Below are positions 46,380 to 57,709 of a stretch of DNA of 64,000 nucleotides, piece after piece. Below the pieces are notes generated by a model, which searched no databases, had not been told where the DNA came from, and was given only the letters and a program-made list of their open reading frames with translations. The DNA comes from Ignelater luminosus (taxonomy: Eukaryota > Arthropoda > Insecta > Coleoptera > Elateridae). The stretch's first letter is position 1; each line of letters opens with the position of its first letter. The DNA lies in NCBI GenBank assembly GCA_011009095.1, contig VTPC01090700.1, forward strand, positions 1 through 64,000. The letters are read 5' to 3'. A program made the translations under genes and the position numbers.

Positions 46380-49330
46380 TAAAACTTTAATGTAAAAAAA
46401 TAATAGATAAATCATAACATACCATTTATTAGTTCTTACTTTTTTTTTAAATTTGAACCTGACTGTTGGTATACACGTCACAGTCAATAGATTTTGCAGT
46501 ATATATTAAAGTCGTTATAAAATATTGTAGTTGAAAAATTTGTGAAAGCTTCGCGTAGAGAGTTATTGCAAACCCCACTGGAGTTCAGAAAAGTCCACCC
46601 AATTAAAAGCAAGAGCGTTTCAAGTTGACTTAATTATCCGGTCATTTGGAACTAAATTATTATATAAATTCGTTTTGCATGTATTGCACCCGATTGCTAG
46701 CTGCCAAGACTGCCAACCGATTTAAAACGGTGCAGTTTGATGGGTTTCAATTCATTTGGAAATTTAAAATATTTTGTATTATTTTTCATTTTTGTTAATA
46801 ATTTACTATGCGTTAACTGTAACCCCTTACATTATATCTGGGAGTTCAGTTCGTTATATTTATAGAAGTTTCCATCCCAAAAGTTAAAGTTAACATAAAA
46901 TTGAAACTTCTCAAAACAATATTTGATCGTACTACTCATACCGTATAGTACTACTCATTTAAAATTATCGTGTTATCTGCAGTAACCGCAATATATTTAG
47001 GCTTCGTCTCCTGTTTTATTTCCGATTTGAAAACGTTTTTGCATTTCCGTCATGCCTGTGATAAAATGTCGTTCATTGGAGTTTCATTAAAATGGACAAG
47101 CAATCCAGATATGACATACTAATCAACGTAATATATCTGCAGGGAATAAAATCGGTAGAAGTACACCAATCCAACTAAAATATCGTATATTGTTTAGAAA
47201 GTAAAAACAAAAGAGCTATTCGAGGTAATAACTTCAATACCTTGCTCTTTTTGAATGGCTTAAAATTGAGTATAACTTTATTTTATTATGTTTCTAGAAA
47301 GAAAAAAAAACAGAAAGGACAAAATAAATGCAATAAATGCCATGGAGTAGAAATAAAATCGGCTTGTAATGCCAGATGTCATAAAGCTCCTTCAGAATTT
47401 AATAAAAAAAATCCAATAACGTAAATTTTATAGGTATATTGCAGATTTGCACTTCCTTTGTAGATACTTCAATAAGCCGGTTACAATATAATAAATCAAT
47501 AACGTAGTTCTTGCAAGTATTACTCTGTTAGCTAAAGCTAATTCAGATCAAATTAGTTCTTGGAATACAAAGTTACAAACGAAAGATAATTGGCAGAAAA
47601 TATAATTAGAAAAAGCAATGAAAAATGCAGATTGTTAAAGCATTTTTATTTTGAGTCAAAACAGATGTATTTTATTACTTAACTGTCCAAGTTTGGCTGA
47701 ATTTAAATTCACCAACATAACCTAATTTCGTCTTAAAAAGTTCAAAAAGGTTTCTTTGTAAATTTCAATTAAAAAAGTTTTTTATGTAAATTTTTTTGCG
47801 TTTTAAAGAAAAATATTATTTGTTTTTCAAAGTTTTATTAATATGTTCGTACTTATGTTCCCGACATTTATATTTCAATCTTCAGTCGTTTAGGAAAAGC
47901 GGTTTATTAGCTAATGGAATTGCATAAAACAACGCAATAGCATCGCGCATTGTTCAATAGAAAATGGACGTTTATGTAATACATCAGAACCGTTGTGGTT
48001 AGACCAACATTTTAATCATAAAACTGGAATAAATGGTGCACACATAATAAGTAATAATTTAAATTCACCGATGCATATGTCATGGGTTGCAAAGACAAAT
48101 TTATTGACGGTGATTCCCATTTTCATCACTAGAATGCTTAAATTATTGATAAATGGAGACCATTTAATTAACAAATGCTGTATCGTGCTTTATTAATTTA
48201 CAAAGCTCAACTGTTTTATTAATCTTGGTTCGAATTACATTGCAAATTAATTAGAAAAGTGAACATCATACTCTATATAATTAATTTATGTATTGTAACA
48301 GGATAGATTTCCAAAGAACATTAATTTTGATGCAATTTCGAAATTTATTAATATGGCTTCTTTCGGTTTAAATTTAATCGAATAAAGTCAATAAAGGATT
48401 GATGTTGAAACTATTAAAACTCGTAGGTAACTGTTAGCAAAATTTCTCAAAATGTGGTTTCCCCTATTAATTTCAAAAAATTAAAAGAAAGAGCAAACTG
48501 ATATCTTATCTAAATTATTTTAGTCAATAAAACCAAAGTAATCTCCGTATATACTATAAAGATATTTAATATCAGGCTCAAGAAATATTAGATAAAGCAA
48601 TTTATCTCTATTTTAATTACTGTCCTGCTATTGTCTTCGTAAAAATACCTACCGAGAACGAAAGGAGACTGATTTATTACGTAACCTTCTTAAAAATGGG
48701 TGACATTTAGACGTCATATCAAGAAAATTCATAAATGTTATAGAGAAAATTAATGAACCTTATACGAAAAATCATAAATTAATGCTAGGTACGTAGTAAA
48801 CTAATAAAAATTATAGCATAAGGAAATATTAAAACGCTATACAAAAAGATCATAAATGTTATAGAAAAAATTAATAAATGTTATAGTTCTACGAAATAAA
48901 ATTTCTTGTATGGTTGCTAATAAATAAAAAACTTATTATGCATAGTCAAACTACGAAACAATCTAAGTTGATTTCAAAATGAAATTTGGTCTTGAACTTC
49001 AATTTTTGTTTACACGATCATAGCATAAATCGTAGGAACATACTGAAACTTTCAACGAGAAAAACAATATTGCAACGCTTGAAAAAAACATCCGATAGCA
49101 AAAAAAACCGCGTTTTATCACACTTAATTGTAGGGTCAGTATAAGGACGTGCAAATGAAACAACTTGCCGTAGGGGCTTGCCGCCGCACAATGGGGCGAA
49201 CATTTTTCGGTCATTGATATATAACTTTGATATTTTGCAATAAATGAATAAAAAGTACTAAATAATAATAACATTTACTAATATATTAATAACATATATT
49301 CGAATGGACTTTACAGTATTAGTAGATATA
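46380..49330. other. gene-free AT-rich stretch
   Basis: There is no supported gene. TCATAAATGTTATAGA-type words recur at 48730, 48850 and 48873, a loose AT-rich repeat. Confidence 0.4.
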
Positions 49331-49847
49331 TACCGGGTGGCCCAAAAGTATGGAAACGGTTAAATATCTCAAGATATACACTTCAGATTAGAAAGTTACG
49401 AAATACCTATTCTTTTATTTTTAAAGATCTATTTCAACATGACACGTGAAAACCACCCGCACCCCCACTTGAGGGTGGAGTGAGGGGTAGTTTTGAAAAT
49501 CTAAATTGGAACTTTTAATTTTTTTTTTGTCGTATTTGATTCTCTATCAAAAATTGTTTATGGACATGAAAAGACATCCTTGCACGGGTATTTGGAGAAA
49601 TCAAAAATGTTTTTCTTTATGTTTATATAACGATCCGATGCGAAATCTAAAAACACTTATCAGAAAGTTGCAATTTTATTTAAAGATTTTTTATTTTTCC
49701 CAACCCTCGTAAAAGTGTGGGGATGGCTTTTAATGTCCATAAACAATTTTCGATAGAGAATCAAAAACTACAAAAATTTTGGGTTCTTATTTAAATTTTC
49801 AAAACTACCCCTTACTCCACTCCCAAGTGGGGGGTGTGCCACCTGGT
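49331..49847. mobile_element. 517-bp MITE with CCGGGTGGC ends
   Basis: CCGGGTGGC at 49332 faces GCCACCTGG ending about 49846, with TATATA on both outer sides. Further in, CACTTGAGGGTGGAGTGAG (left) mirrors CTTACTCCACTCCCAAGTG (right), and GATTCTCTATCAAAAATTGT mirrors ACAATTTTCGATAGAGAATC. The right arm lacks about 115 bases present in the left between the tip and the GGGTGGAG block. No coding capacity is visible. Confidence 0.8.
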
Positions 49848-50409
49848 ATATATACGAGAATATACAGTGTCATTCAAAAAGAAGGGAACACTCAATAACT
49901 TATTTATTATCTTTACTATTTTCATAAACAATTGCAGCTTTCATTTGTCTTATTAGAGAAATAATCTTAACTAAAAATATCTTACAAAAAGGGACGAAGG
50001 GGGATATAAATCTTATATTTCCAAAAACTACATATCTTCCTTTACAAATTGGCGTACAGTAGAGCTTGGAGGATTTTGGAAGAAAAACTTTTTGCGAGTT
50101 TGAAATATTGGATTTTGAATTCACTGCTTTAAATATATTAATTATGCGTTTTTAAATAATTCTTAGATATGAGATTGGTATTAACTAAAAGTATAGAAGT
50201 TACTTAATATGTTTTGAGACATTCAGCTTTCGGTTTTATTTATTCTTTATCAGGAAGTTTTTTAAAGGAATCTATGTCGAATTGACACAGCTTCACTACT
50301 TGCTCAACACATTAATTTTATCAAATATTTTGAATAGTATAAACAATTGAAAGGTACAACGCAAATATATTTTTAGATAGATAGATAATTGTATGTAGAA
50401 CAAGAAAAT
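49848..50409. other. gene-free AT-rich stretch
   Basis: Nothing is recognised. ATACAGTGTCATTCAAAAAG at about 49863 resembles the start of other dispersed insect repeats. Confidence 0.4.
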
Positions 50410-50580
50410 ATGTCAAAACTGATCATTTATATAACTTTATTTTATCTCCATTATTCGGTTTTTGACGGCTTTGCCCCAATGTGCGCCGTGGTGAAAACCG
50501 GCTTTAAGCGCACCACCCCTGTATACGGGGACCCACCTAAAATTTACTGTGCTCATCCTGATGTCAACCCAAAAAATTAA
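50410..50580 (+). CDS. possible 56-residue secreted peptide, unrecognised
   Basis: The ATG at 50410 gives MSKLIIYITLFYLHYSVFDG, a plausible signal peptide, then a short chain with two cysteines (PMCAVVKTGFKRTTPVYGD and IYCAHP). The second half (50455-50575) is much richer in G+C than its surroundings, which draws attention. There is no family match and no clear promoter. It could equally be a fragment of a repeat, so treat it as a guess. Confidence 0.2.
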   Translation: MSKLIIYITLFYLHYSVFDGFAPMCAVVKTGFKRTTPVYGDPPKIYCAHPDVNPKN

Positions 50581-50703
50581 GCACAATCTGGATACATTTT
50601 TTTTTAACTTGCAAATATTAACTATTGCGGAGATGGCTTCAGATCATCTCTTCTCGGACACACCCTAAAAATATGATCTGATTACGTCTGTGTCTGTTTA
50701 TTG

Positions 50704-51310
50704 CACGAAGGCGCTTTAAGAAATACCTTAGCGCAGGTCCTGATCTACAGATTGTTCTATTCCTCGAATGGCATGAGGTAATATGTAATTTCGCACTAAC
50801 AATCTGTCGGTTATATAGTGTCTACGAGTGCTTAGAGTAGATTTGCAGAGTTTTCCCAGAATCTTCAGTATTCTTTCCAGAATATTCACATTTAATAACG
50901 CCATGAAAACCCATACCTATGCCTAAATTCGAAGTGCAACTGTACAATTCTGTAAATTTGTTTTTGTACAATCAACGTAGTGCCGCACATTACAATTGTT
51001 GGTTATTTAGTGTCTACGAGTCTTTACAGTGCATCTCTAGTATTTTTCTCAGAAATTCCGGGGGCCTTTCCACAATCTTCAAACATGTAACAACACTACA
51101 AAACCCATATATGTAAGACCCAATGTACTATTTGCAAGTTTACAAGTTTGTAAACTGTAAAGAACGTACAAATTAGGCAACTTGCTATATGCGCTGCGGT
51201 TACTAGGCGCTGCACAATGAAATAAGACAAATTGTCATTGAACGCACCAAGTACAACCTTGTTTACCATACAGAGGCCCTTTAAGAAATTCTGCCATAGG
51301 CGCTAAATAT
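50704..51310 (+). repeat. diverged direct duplication, period ~190 bp
   Basis: AGTGTCTACGAG occurs at about 50817 and 51009, in longer similar blocks (50795-50930 and 50983-51120), both ending near AAAACCCATA. A further pair, GGCGCTTTAAGAAATACC (50710) and GGCCCTTTAAGAAATTCT (about 51285), lies outside. Confidence 0.5.
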
Positions 51311-53290
51311 CCTAAGACCGACCTTGGTTAGTTGTGGTAGAAAATATCTTATGTATTGTTTGATTATTCTGTTGTGTTTGTATAAAAATGAGTTTTCAAC
51401 ATTACTATACTAACGATAGTGATTACAGATGATTACACCCAAATAGTTGAATAACTTTGGACAGAGCAGTTTTAGGACTCTAGAATATTGCATTATAGAA
51501 GATCTTGATATGATATGCTACTTTATTTGGAGTACTTTGTTTATTGTAAAATAATTTTACAAAATGGAGGAGCTGCTTTTTCACAATTTTTGCAAATGAA
51601 ACAATAGAGCTTTTTAGCATTTCTACAAGTTGTGGTAAACATCAGTCAAAATCTGAGTGTCCTTATGCATTTATTTCTTAGTTTTGAATGTCAAGACCTA
51701 AACAAAAAAAATAATCAAAAGACATTAGAAAATAAAATCTTTTACTTTACATGAGAAACATAAGTTTGATAGTCTCGTTTTGGACTACTCTATATTTATC
51801 TCTATAACTTATAATTTTTTGTTTCTCTAATCATTCTATAACTAGTCTATTTATTTTCTAGCTGCTAGCTTGCAGCATTGTTTCAGCAGTTATGAGCATA
51901 TTGCTCTGTAGTTGTCTAAACATGTCTATTGATCTTTCTTATCTTCTTGGCGTCTGTTAAACTCGGATGACTTTGGTCTGCTTTGAAACCTTGGAGTTGT
52001 GCAACTTTTGATAAGGCAAAAATAATTATTCGTTCCTGAAGTCATTTTACAGATCTGTGACAGCACTTTTCATACCCAAAATTACAAAGATCTGCAATCT
52101 CATTAACTATTGTAATAATTGTTGTAATAAATTAAAAGATGCGGTAAGATTCAAAGTCAACCTGTATTGATCTAAAACACAAATTTCTTTCTATATAAAA
52201 AACTAGGACTATTGTATTGCAAAGAAATCTTTTCTGGACGAATTTTGGATTTTAACTTCTTGTAAAATGTTTTCTCGGTCATACTATAAGATATCATTCA
52301 CTAGGAGTTATCTTCGCTTAAATGGTTCACTTAAAGGAATTTGATCTTATATCCGTTTCCTTCTGGATTGATCTTGACAAGTTGACCTGACATCTTTTTT
52401 GTATAAAAGCAGAATAAAATATCTAGCTGTATTTACTCGGTGCACTGTTTCACTTTTCAGATTCGGCAAACTCTTCAGAGAATTCATCGAATGTTACACT
52501 CAAAATAAAGAGAAATATTGCAAAAGAGCTATTATGAATTGTTAGAAATTCATTTTTTTTGAAATTTGTTTTGGTTTGTTCCATTCAGTTCATAGTTTGT
52601 GATTATTTGTCCCGATCTCACTTCCAATAGGCTGAAATATGCTGTCAAGCAATTAAATCAACTGTAGGTCAAATCCCTAGTCATTCATTTTATTCCTTAG
52701 AGGTTTTGCTAACTATACGCAATAGAAGGATCTCTCTGTAATGCTTGCAGTTTTTAGAGGTGCCCTATTCATGTAATGGTAAAATAACTTCCACCTGCTA
52801 ATGTTTTGAAATTTGTTCTAATCTTCTATTCAATTGAAAAAACCGGGAAGTGTTCATGGTTTGGTACTTCTCTTTTTGATTGAAACACTTTACATTAATG
52901 ATCTTGCTTTTTGAGGTTATATCGATTTATGTTTGAATGTTGTTTTTGTTTTCAGTTCTGATTTAAGTTTTGTTACATGTGTCAAACTTTTGCCTTTTCC
53001 GTTTTCCATTTTTTAAACTGCCTTATAAATTAAATTCTTTTCAGTTTCAATCCTAAACTAAAAATTCAAACTTGTTACTACTACCTCACCCTGATCTGTT
53101 GATTCTTTTCGTAGTCTTATATGCATCTATTAAAAACTGATTAATTTAGTTTATGTTTTACTCTTAGTCAGTTTAATTAATTAACAATTAGTTTTTCTAA
53201 AATCTTAAAAAAGTTTCTTAAACTTCCCTTTAGAACTTACTAGTGTAAATTAAAATTTTTTTTTTAGTAGTATCGTTAATTAATATTCTA
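51311..53290. other. gene-free AT-rich stretch upstream of BAR-like gene
   Basis: There is no supported gene. The minus strand at about 52040-51930 has an open run (KMTSGTNNYFCLIKSC) without recognisable family. Confidence 0.4.
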
Positions 53291-53296
53291 CATACA

Positions 53297-53303
53297 TATA
53301 AAA
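53297..53303 (+). promoter_or_regulatory. TATA-like box before BAR-like gene
   Basis: TATAAAA lies 93 bases before the ATG. It is plausible for transcription starting near 53330, but such words are common in AT-rich DNA. Confidence 0.35.
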
Positions 53304-53395
53304 CAATGGAACAACTGTCAAACTAACATTTAATTTTCAATTTATAATGACTGCGTCATTTTTGTTTGGTCCACCTTTTTACGTGAACAAAAAGA

Positions 53396-54394
53396 ATGAA
53401 TAAATCAAACAGAAAGCAAATCCAAAAAGCGGAACCGTTTTTATTATCACAGAATGAGTCTAGTGAAAGCGGCGGCTCAGAATCAACAATTTCAGATGAG
53501 GATGAACAAATTGATCACAAAACGGCAACTATACATCACAATATTTGTAAGTGTCAAGAAAAATATATAAAAATTAAAAAAAGAAGTTCCAAGCAGGTAA
53601 TAGTATCAAAACAGTCTTGTTGGGAAGCTGATGAATTAAGTGCTAGGCGCCAGAAATTAGAATTACAATTAATAAATTCTCAAATGGAAGAGTCTGTAAG
53701 AATGGATCAACATAACATCCTTCATATGCGCTTTGAAAGACTCGAAAGTACTATGGAAGCTGTTCTTCAATATTTAGATTGTCTAGAACTAGAAGTTAAA
53801 GCATCGTATAGATTATGTCAGCAATTGAATGGTTTAATAGTCAACGAGAAATCAGTGGTCATAACGGAAAGTTTATCTCAGTTAGTGAAGAAACTTTGCG
53901 ACGGAACTACTTTAGAGGAACACTCGTGCAAGGAAACTATAATGGCAGCATTAGAAGCCACGAAGAGTTTAGACGGGTTAATTACGGAATACAATGACAA
54001 GAAAAAGGATTATCATACTGCTTCTCAGAATTTCAAGTTACTTTTGCAAAATGCTAATTTAAATTTAGCCCAATTAGAGAAGTTGCAGCGTCAGTTTGAT
54101 GGAATTTTATTAAGTTACCAGCACAGTAGATGCATGTTAGATCAAGAGCTTCCAGAAATAATCTCGAATCGTATGCAAGTTCTACTTAATAGCTTTAACG
54201 AGCTGGGAACCGATTTAGAAAAGATTGCCTCAGATAGGACAGATCTGTCTTCATTGCTTAAACATTTGGAATCGTCTTTGCGTACTTGCAATGATTTAGT
54301 GGCAATAAAAGGAAATCTACATGAAGTACCAGTGGTAGGAGGTGCCATAATGTGCGGTAATTGCTCCCGCTCGCCGGCAATTGCAGGAGATTAA
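53396..54394 (+). CDS. intronless coiled-coil protein, BAR-domain-like
   Basis: The frame is 332 codons. The ATG at 53396 is fixed by an in-frame TGA 12 bases upstream and has A at -3. The N terminus (about residues 1-60) is Ser/Glu-rich and disordered. From about residue 75 to 310 it is predicted to be all helical, with three long amphipathic stretches. YNDKKKDYHTASQNFKLLLQ (about 200-220), LEKLQRQFDGILLSYQ (about 225-245) and LDQELPEIISNRMQVLLNSF (about 250-270) resemble BAR domains of the amphiphysin/BIN type, where an (E)ELPxxxxxR segment starts the last helix. BAR dimers bind curved membranes; that role is inferred. No SH3 or other domain follows, and the tail has a CGNCSRSP motif. G+C and codon use stand out from the flanks. 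The lack of introns could mean a retrogene or a naturally single-exon gene. Confidence 0.75.
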   Translation: MNKSNRKQIQKAEPFLLSQNESSESGGSESTISDEDEQIDHKTATIHHNICKCQEKYIKIKKRSSKQVIVSKQSCWEADELSARRQKLELQLINSQMEESVRMDQHNILHMRFERLESTMEAVLQYLDCLELEVKASYRLCQQLNGLIVNEKSVVITESLSQLVKKLCDGTTLEEHSCKETIMAALEATKSLDGLITEYNDKKKDYHTASQNFKLLLQNANLNLAQLEKLQRQFDGILLSYQHSRCMLDQELPEIISNRMQVLLNSFNELGTDLEKIASDRTDLSSLLKHLESSLRTCNDLVAIKGNLHEVPVVGGAIMCGNCSRSPAIAGD

Positions 54395-54580
54395 TAATTC
54401 TCCGAAACGTAAATTAAGAGACTGTTTCATTTTAAGCACCAGATTTCCTAGATTTGCTAGATGATTCTATCTTGATTAAGTTTAAGCCGACTACGTCGCG
54501 ACACCGGTTAGTTTTGTAATTTTATACACGTCGAGTTTCCTTTGTATTATATGAGAAAATATACTCAATTTTCCCTATAC

Positions 54581-54586
54581 AATAAA
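54581..54586 (+). terminator. polyadenylation signal of BAR-like gene
   Basis: AATAAA lies 187 bases after the stop codon, giving a short 3' untranslated region. Confidence 0.6.
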
Positions 54587-54599
54587 TTTTAATAATTTT

Positions 54600-57180
54600 A
54601 CTTTGTAGTGAAGTTTACCTTTATATACAAATTTACTTAATAACCATATTTAACGTTTAATTTATTATTAATGCTTATTACAATTATTTCAGTTATTTAG
54701 ATTAGAAGGAACACATCCAACAGGAAATTATTGTAACCACAATACAAACAATGTACACTGTACAAAATAATTGCAATGCAGTAAAGGCAAATAATTGTTG
54801 AAATCAATCATCTAGTTGCGAACTGTCAGCTGTCAGTTGTACGGTAACGATGGTAACTAGGCTCCGGAGTACGATAAATTCCGAGGGTTCGTGCATATGA
54901 GTCTTTCTGCCTTTTGCTTATACCCTCACGTGCCAATGTTGATTCAACTCATCCGTACTATTGTGGATGAACAAGTTTTATTAACGATTTATGTTGTATA
55001 AATATTTATCTTACTTAATGAGGTTGCGTTGTAGAATTCTGCTACATTTAGAACAATTATTGTAAATGTTAAAGTAAATTAAAATCAGGTAATAGTATTG
55101 GTCATTACGTTGTGTAACAAAGAAAATAAAAAACATCAAACAAACGAAGATTTTGAAATGATTAATGTTATAAAACAACGTTATTGTCTAGAAAAATTAA
55201 ATTCTAATGGTTTCAAGTTTTTTTTTCTTCCATTTTCTCTCTTTTTCTTTGATAACATCAAAAAGTGAGCTTCAACGTTTTAGATCGTTTTTTTTTGATG
55301 GATCACTTTTATAATTTCAATTACTTGTAGAGTTTTTACAATAAAATTACAGGTTGTTGTCGTCTTTACAAACTTCTACAACAATATGTATCTTGTTATA
55401 CGTAAGGTGTATGAGAAACGTAACTCTCAAAATTTAGTGCTTTATACTAAGTACACAGTTTGTATCAAAGTGCTTTTACGCAAATAGAGAAGGAAAAGTA
55501 TCAGCAGTACATAATAACAGAATTAAATGTTATCCTTACAAAGAAACATTTCCATGTTTCAGTCTGTGTTTGTAGCATTGTTTGGTTATTTGTTTCAGTC
55601 AACTTGCTAGAAAGATTTTTAAGCGCACGTATCACCGATTCAACTAGGGTTTAAGGATTTCAAGGGTTTCAAAAGTCGTGAAGTTGACGATGCGCTTTCT
55701 TTCTCTACCTGGAAACTCTCTGTAACTAATGATAATGTCACCTATTTATTTAGCTTTTAAAAAAAGAAGGCATCTTCTAAAAGTTATCTATTGTAGTAGA
55801 ACAATATATAGTTGTTCATACTGTGTAAAGAGATATTTATACAGGGTGTCTCTATGATTCCACATACCTTTTCATTAGAGTCAGTTACTTTTAATTGCAT
55901 GTACTGTGTTCTGTTGTAAACTCGTTATTTTCTATGTAGTCAGTTATTCTGTGAATGTAGAGCCCAATACTGCTATATGTGGTTGCTCAAAACGACAACC
56001 AAATTTTCAAGAATTTTATGAAATCTTAATTTCTTTTTGGTTATAGAAATTAATTGTACTTATAGAATAAAATCTATATTACAAGTTCCCAATAAATATT
56101 ATTTTTAAAGATTTTTGTTGTAACTAAATATAACCAAACAGTCTTGATAATAGTCTTTCTGGCATAGTTTCAAACGTCTGAATCAAGATTTCAAGTAAAT
56201 ATTGGTTTCAACTGTTTAGTTATTGGGTAATACCCACATCTATAAAAAGATCGTTTTGAGCAGCTACGTTATGGCTTGACAGTTTGTTGACCACTTTATA
56301 AAATTTCTTTAGATTCTCCGTTTACCTTCTTAAGAATAGTACAAGCCATGTAAATCTATAATTCCTAATTGCTATTCTACAACTTAAAATCTTTCAAGAA
56401 TTAAAAAGCCTTCTTTGAAAATTCTGAATTACAGTTCTGTATTTTACAGTTTTGAAGATTTGGAGTAGATAAGTGGTAGGACCACCCCAAGAAATATTCT
56501 CATTAAAATCTATACAGTTATTAGAATTGAACCTACTTCTCTAATATCTAAACTTGTTCATTGAACACCATAATACAGCGATCTATAGTGTGTTTCAGTT
56601 CTCACCTTTACATCCCTGCATTTTCCTTATTTACTTTCTGATGAACTACAAATTTTAGGTCAAATATACTATCCGTTAGAAGTACTATTTATATGGGATT
56701 TGGATTCTGACTATTTTTGTGATTCCCAGCAACTTTCTTTAATAATTTTCTTTTTGATAAAACTAGGCATACTGTGATTTTTCAATGTTTCGCATTTGTT
56801 TGTGATTGTAGTAGCTTAGTAGTTTTCAATAAAATTATTCAAAAGTTGTAAATTAAACGATAGTGTATTTGGCCAAAACTTGATATTGATCACAAAATAA
56901 AGAAGATACATGGGTGTGAAGGCGAGTAAAACGTACTGTATAAATAAAAAAAAGTATTTCAGTAAAAAACAGTTTGAATACAACAACACGTTATAGTTTC
57001 ATAGCTGAGAAATTTTTTACTTTGTCGTGACTTAATCATTATTTAAAATTTAGGCAGTTTGTCGTGCGGGATAGGGGTGGTTTCACTGAAAAACAGTCGC
57101 AGATAGCGCATTCAGATACGTCAATTTTCCGCGACGACAGTTGCTGCAGTTTCAACTGCTAACTAAAACCTACAAGATTC
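54600..57180. other. gene-free AT-rich stretch
   Basis: There is no supported gene. TATACAGGGTG at 55839-55849 is another copy of the dispersed end motif, without an inverted partner nearby. Confidence 0.4.
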
Positions 57181-57189
57181 TCTATTATC

Positions 57190-57474
57190 CAATGTAGTAG
57201 CTCTGAGCACCACCAATCGTCTTTTGCGGTTTCAACGGATATTCTATATATCAAGAACTGCTGGTTCTATTCAGGTAGAACTTTGATTGTTAACACTGGT
57301 AGAGAAGTGGCTTTCAGATGATTTGAGTACCACCAATGGTCTTTTACTTTTTTGACAGAAATTCTATATCTCAGGAATGGTTTTTGTTGTTTCTGACAGA
57401 CACTCTATATCTCAGGGATAACTGATTGCATCGAAGTGAGACTTCTATTTCTGACAATGGTGGGGATCTGGGTA
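57190..57474 (+). repeat. degenerate minisatellite, ~130-bp unit
   Basis: GAGCACCACCAATCGTCTTTT (57207) and GAGTACCACCAATGGTCTTTT (57325) start successive units. Each is followed by a TTCTATATCTCAGGAAT-like block and a GACAATGGTGG- or AACACTGGTAG-like block. A further unit lies across the hAT element at 60062-60200. Confidence 0.7.
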
Positions 57475-57709
57475 TAGTGTTGTTATAAATGAATATTATT
57501 AATGAATAATTATGGAAATTACCGTAATATTCCTTGCTCTTGAAGTAAACATTACTGTTTTGGTAATTTATTTATTAATTTATTACCAGACCATTTTCTA
57601 TTACCAACTCTAGCAGATTATAAGAATCTGAATCCGTTGCATTTAAAAGTCTATAAATACAGCACGTCCATTTTCGAATTCTTTATGGATATCTCTCAGT
57701 TATTATGAG

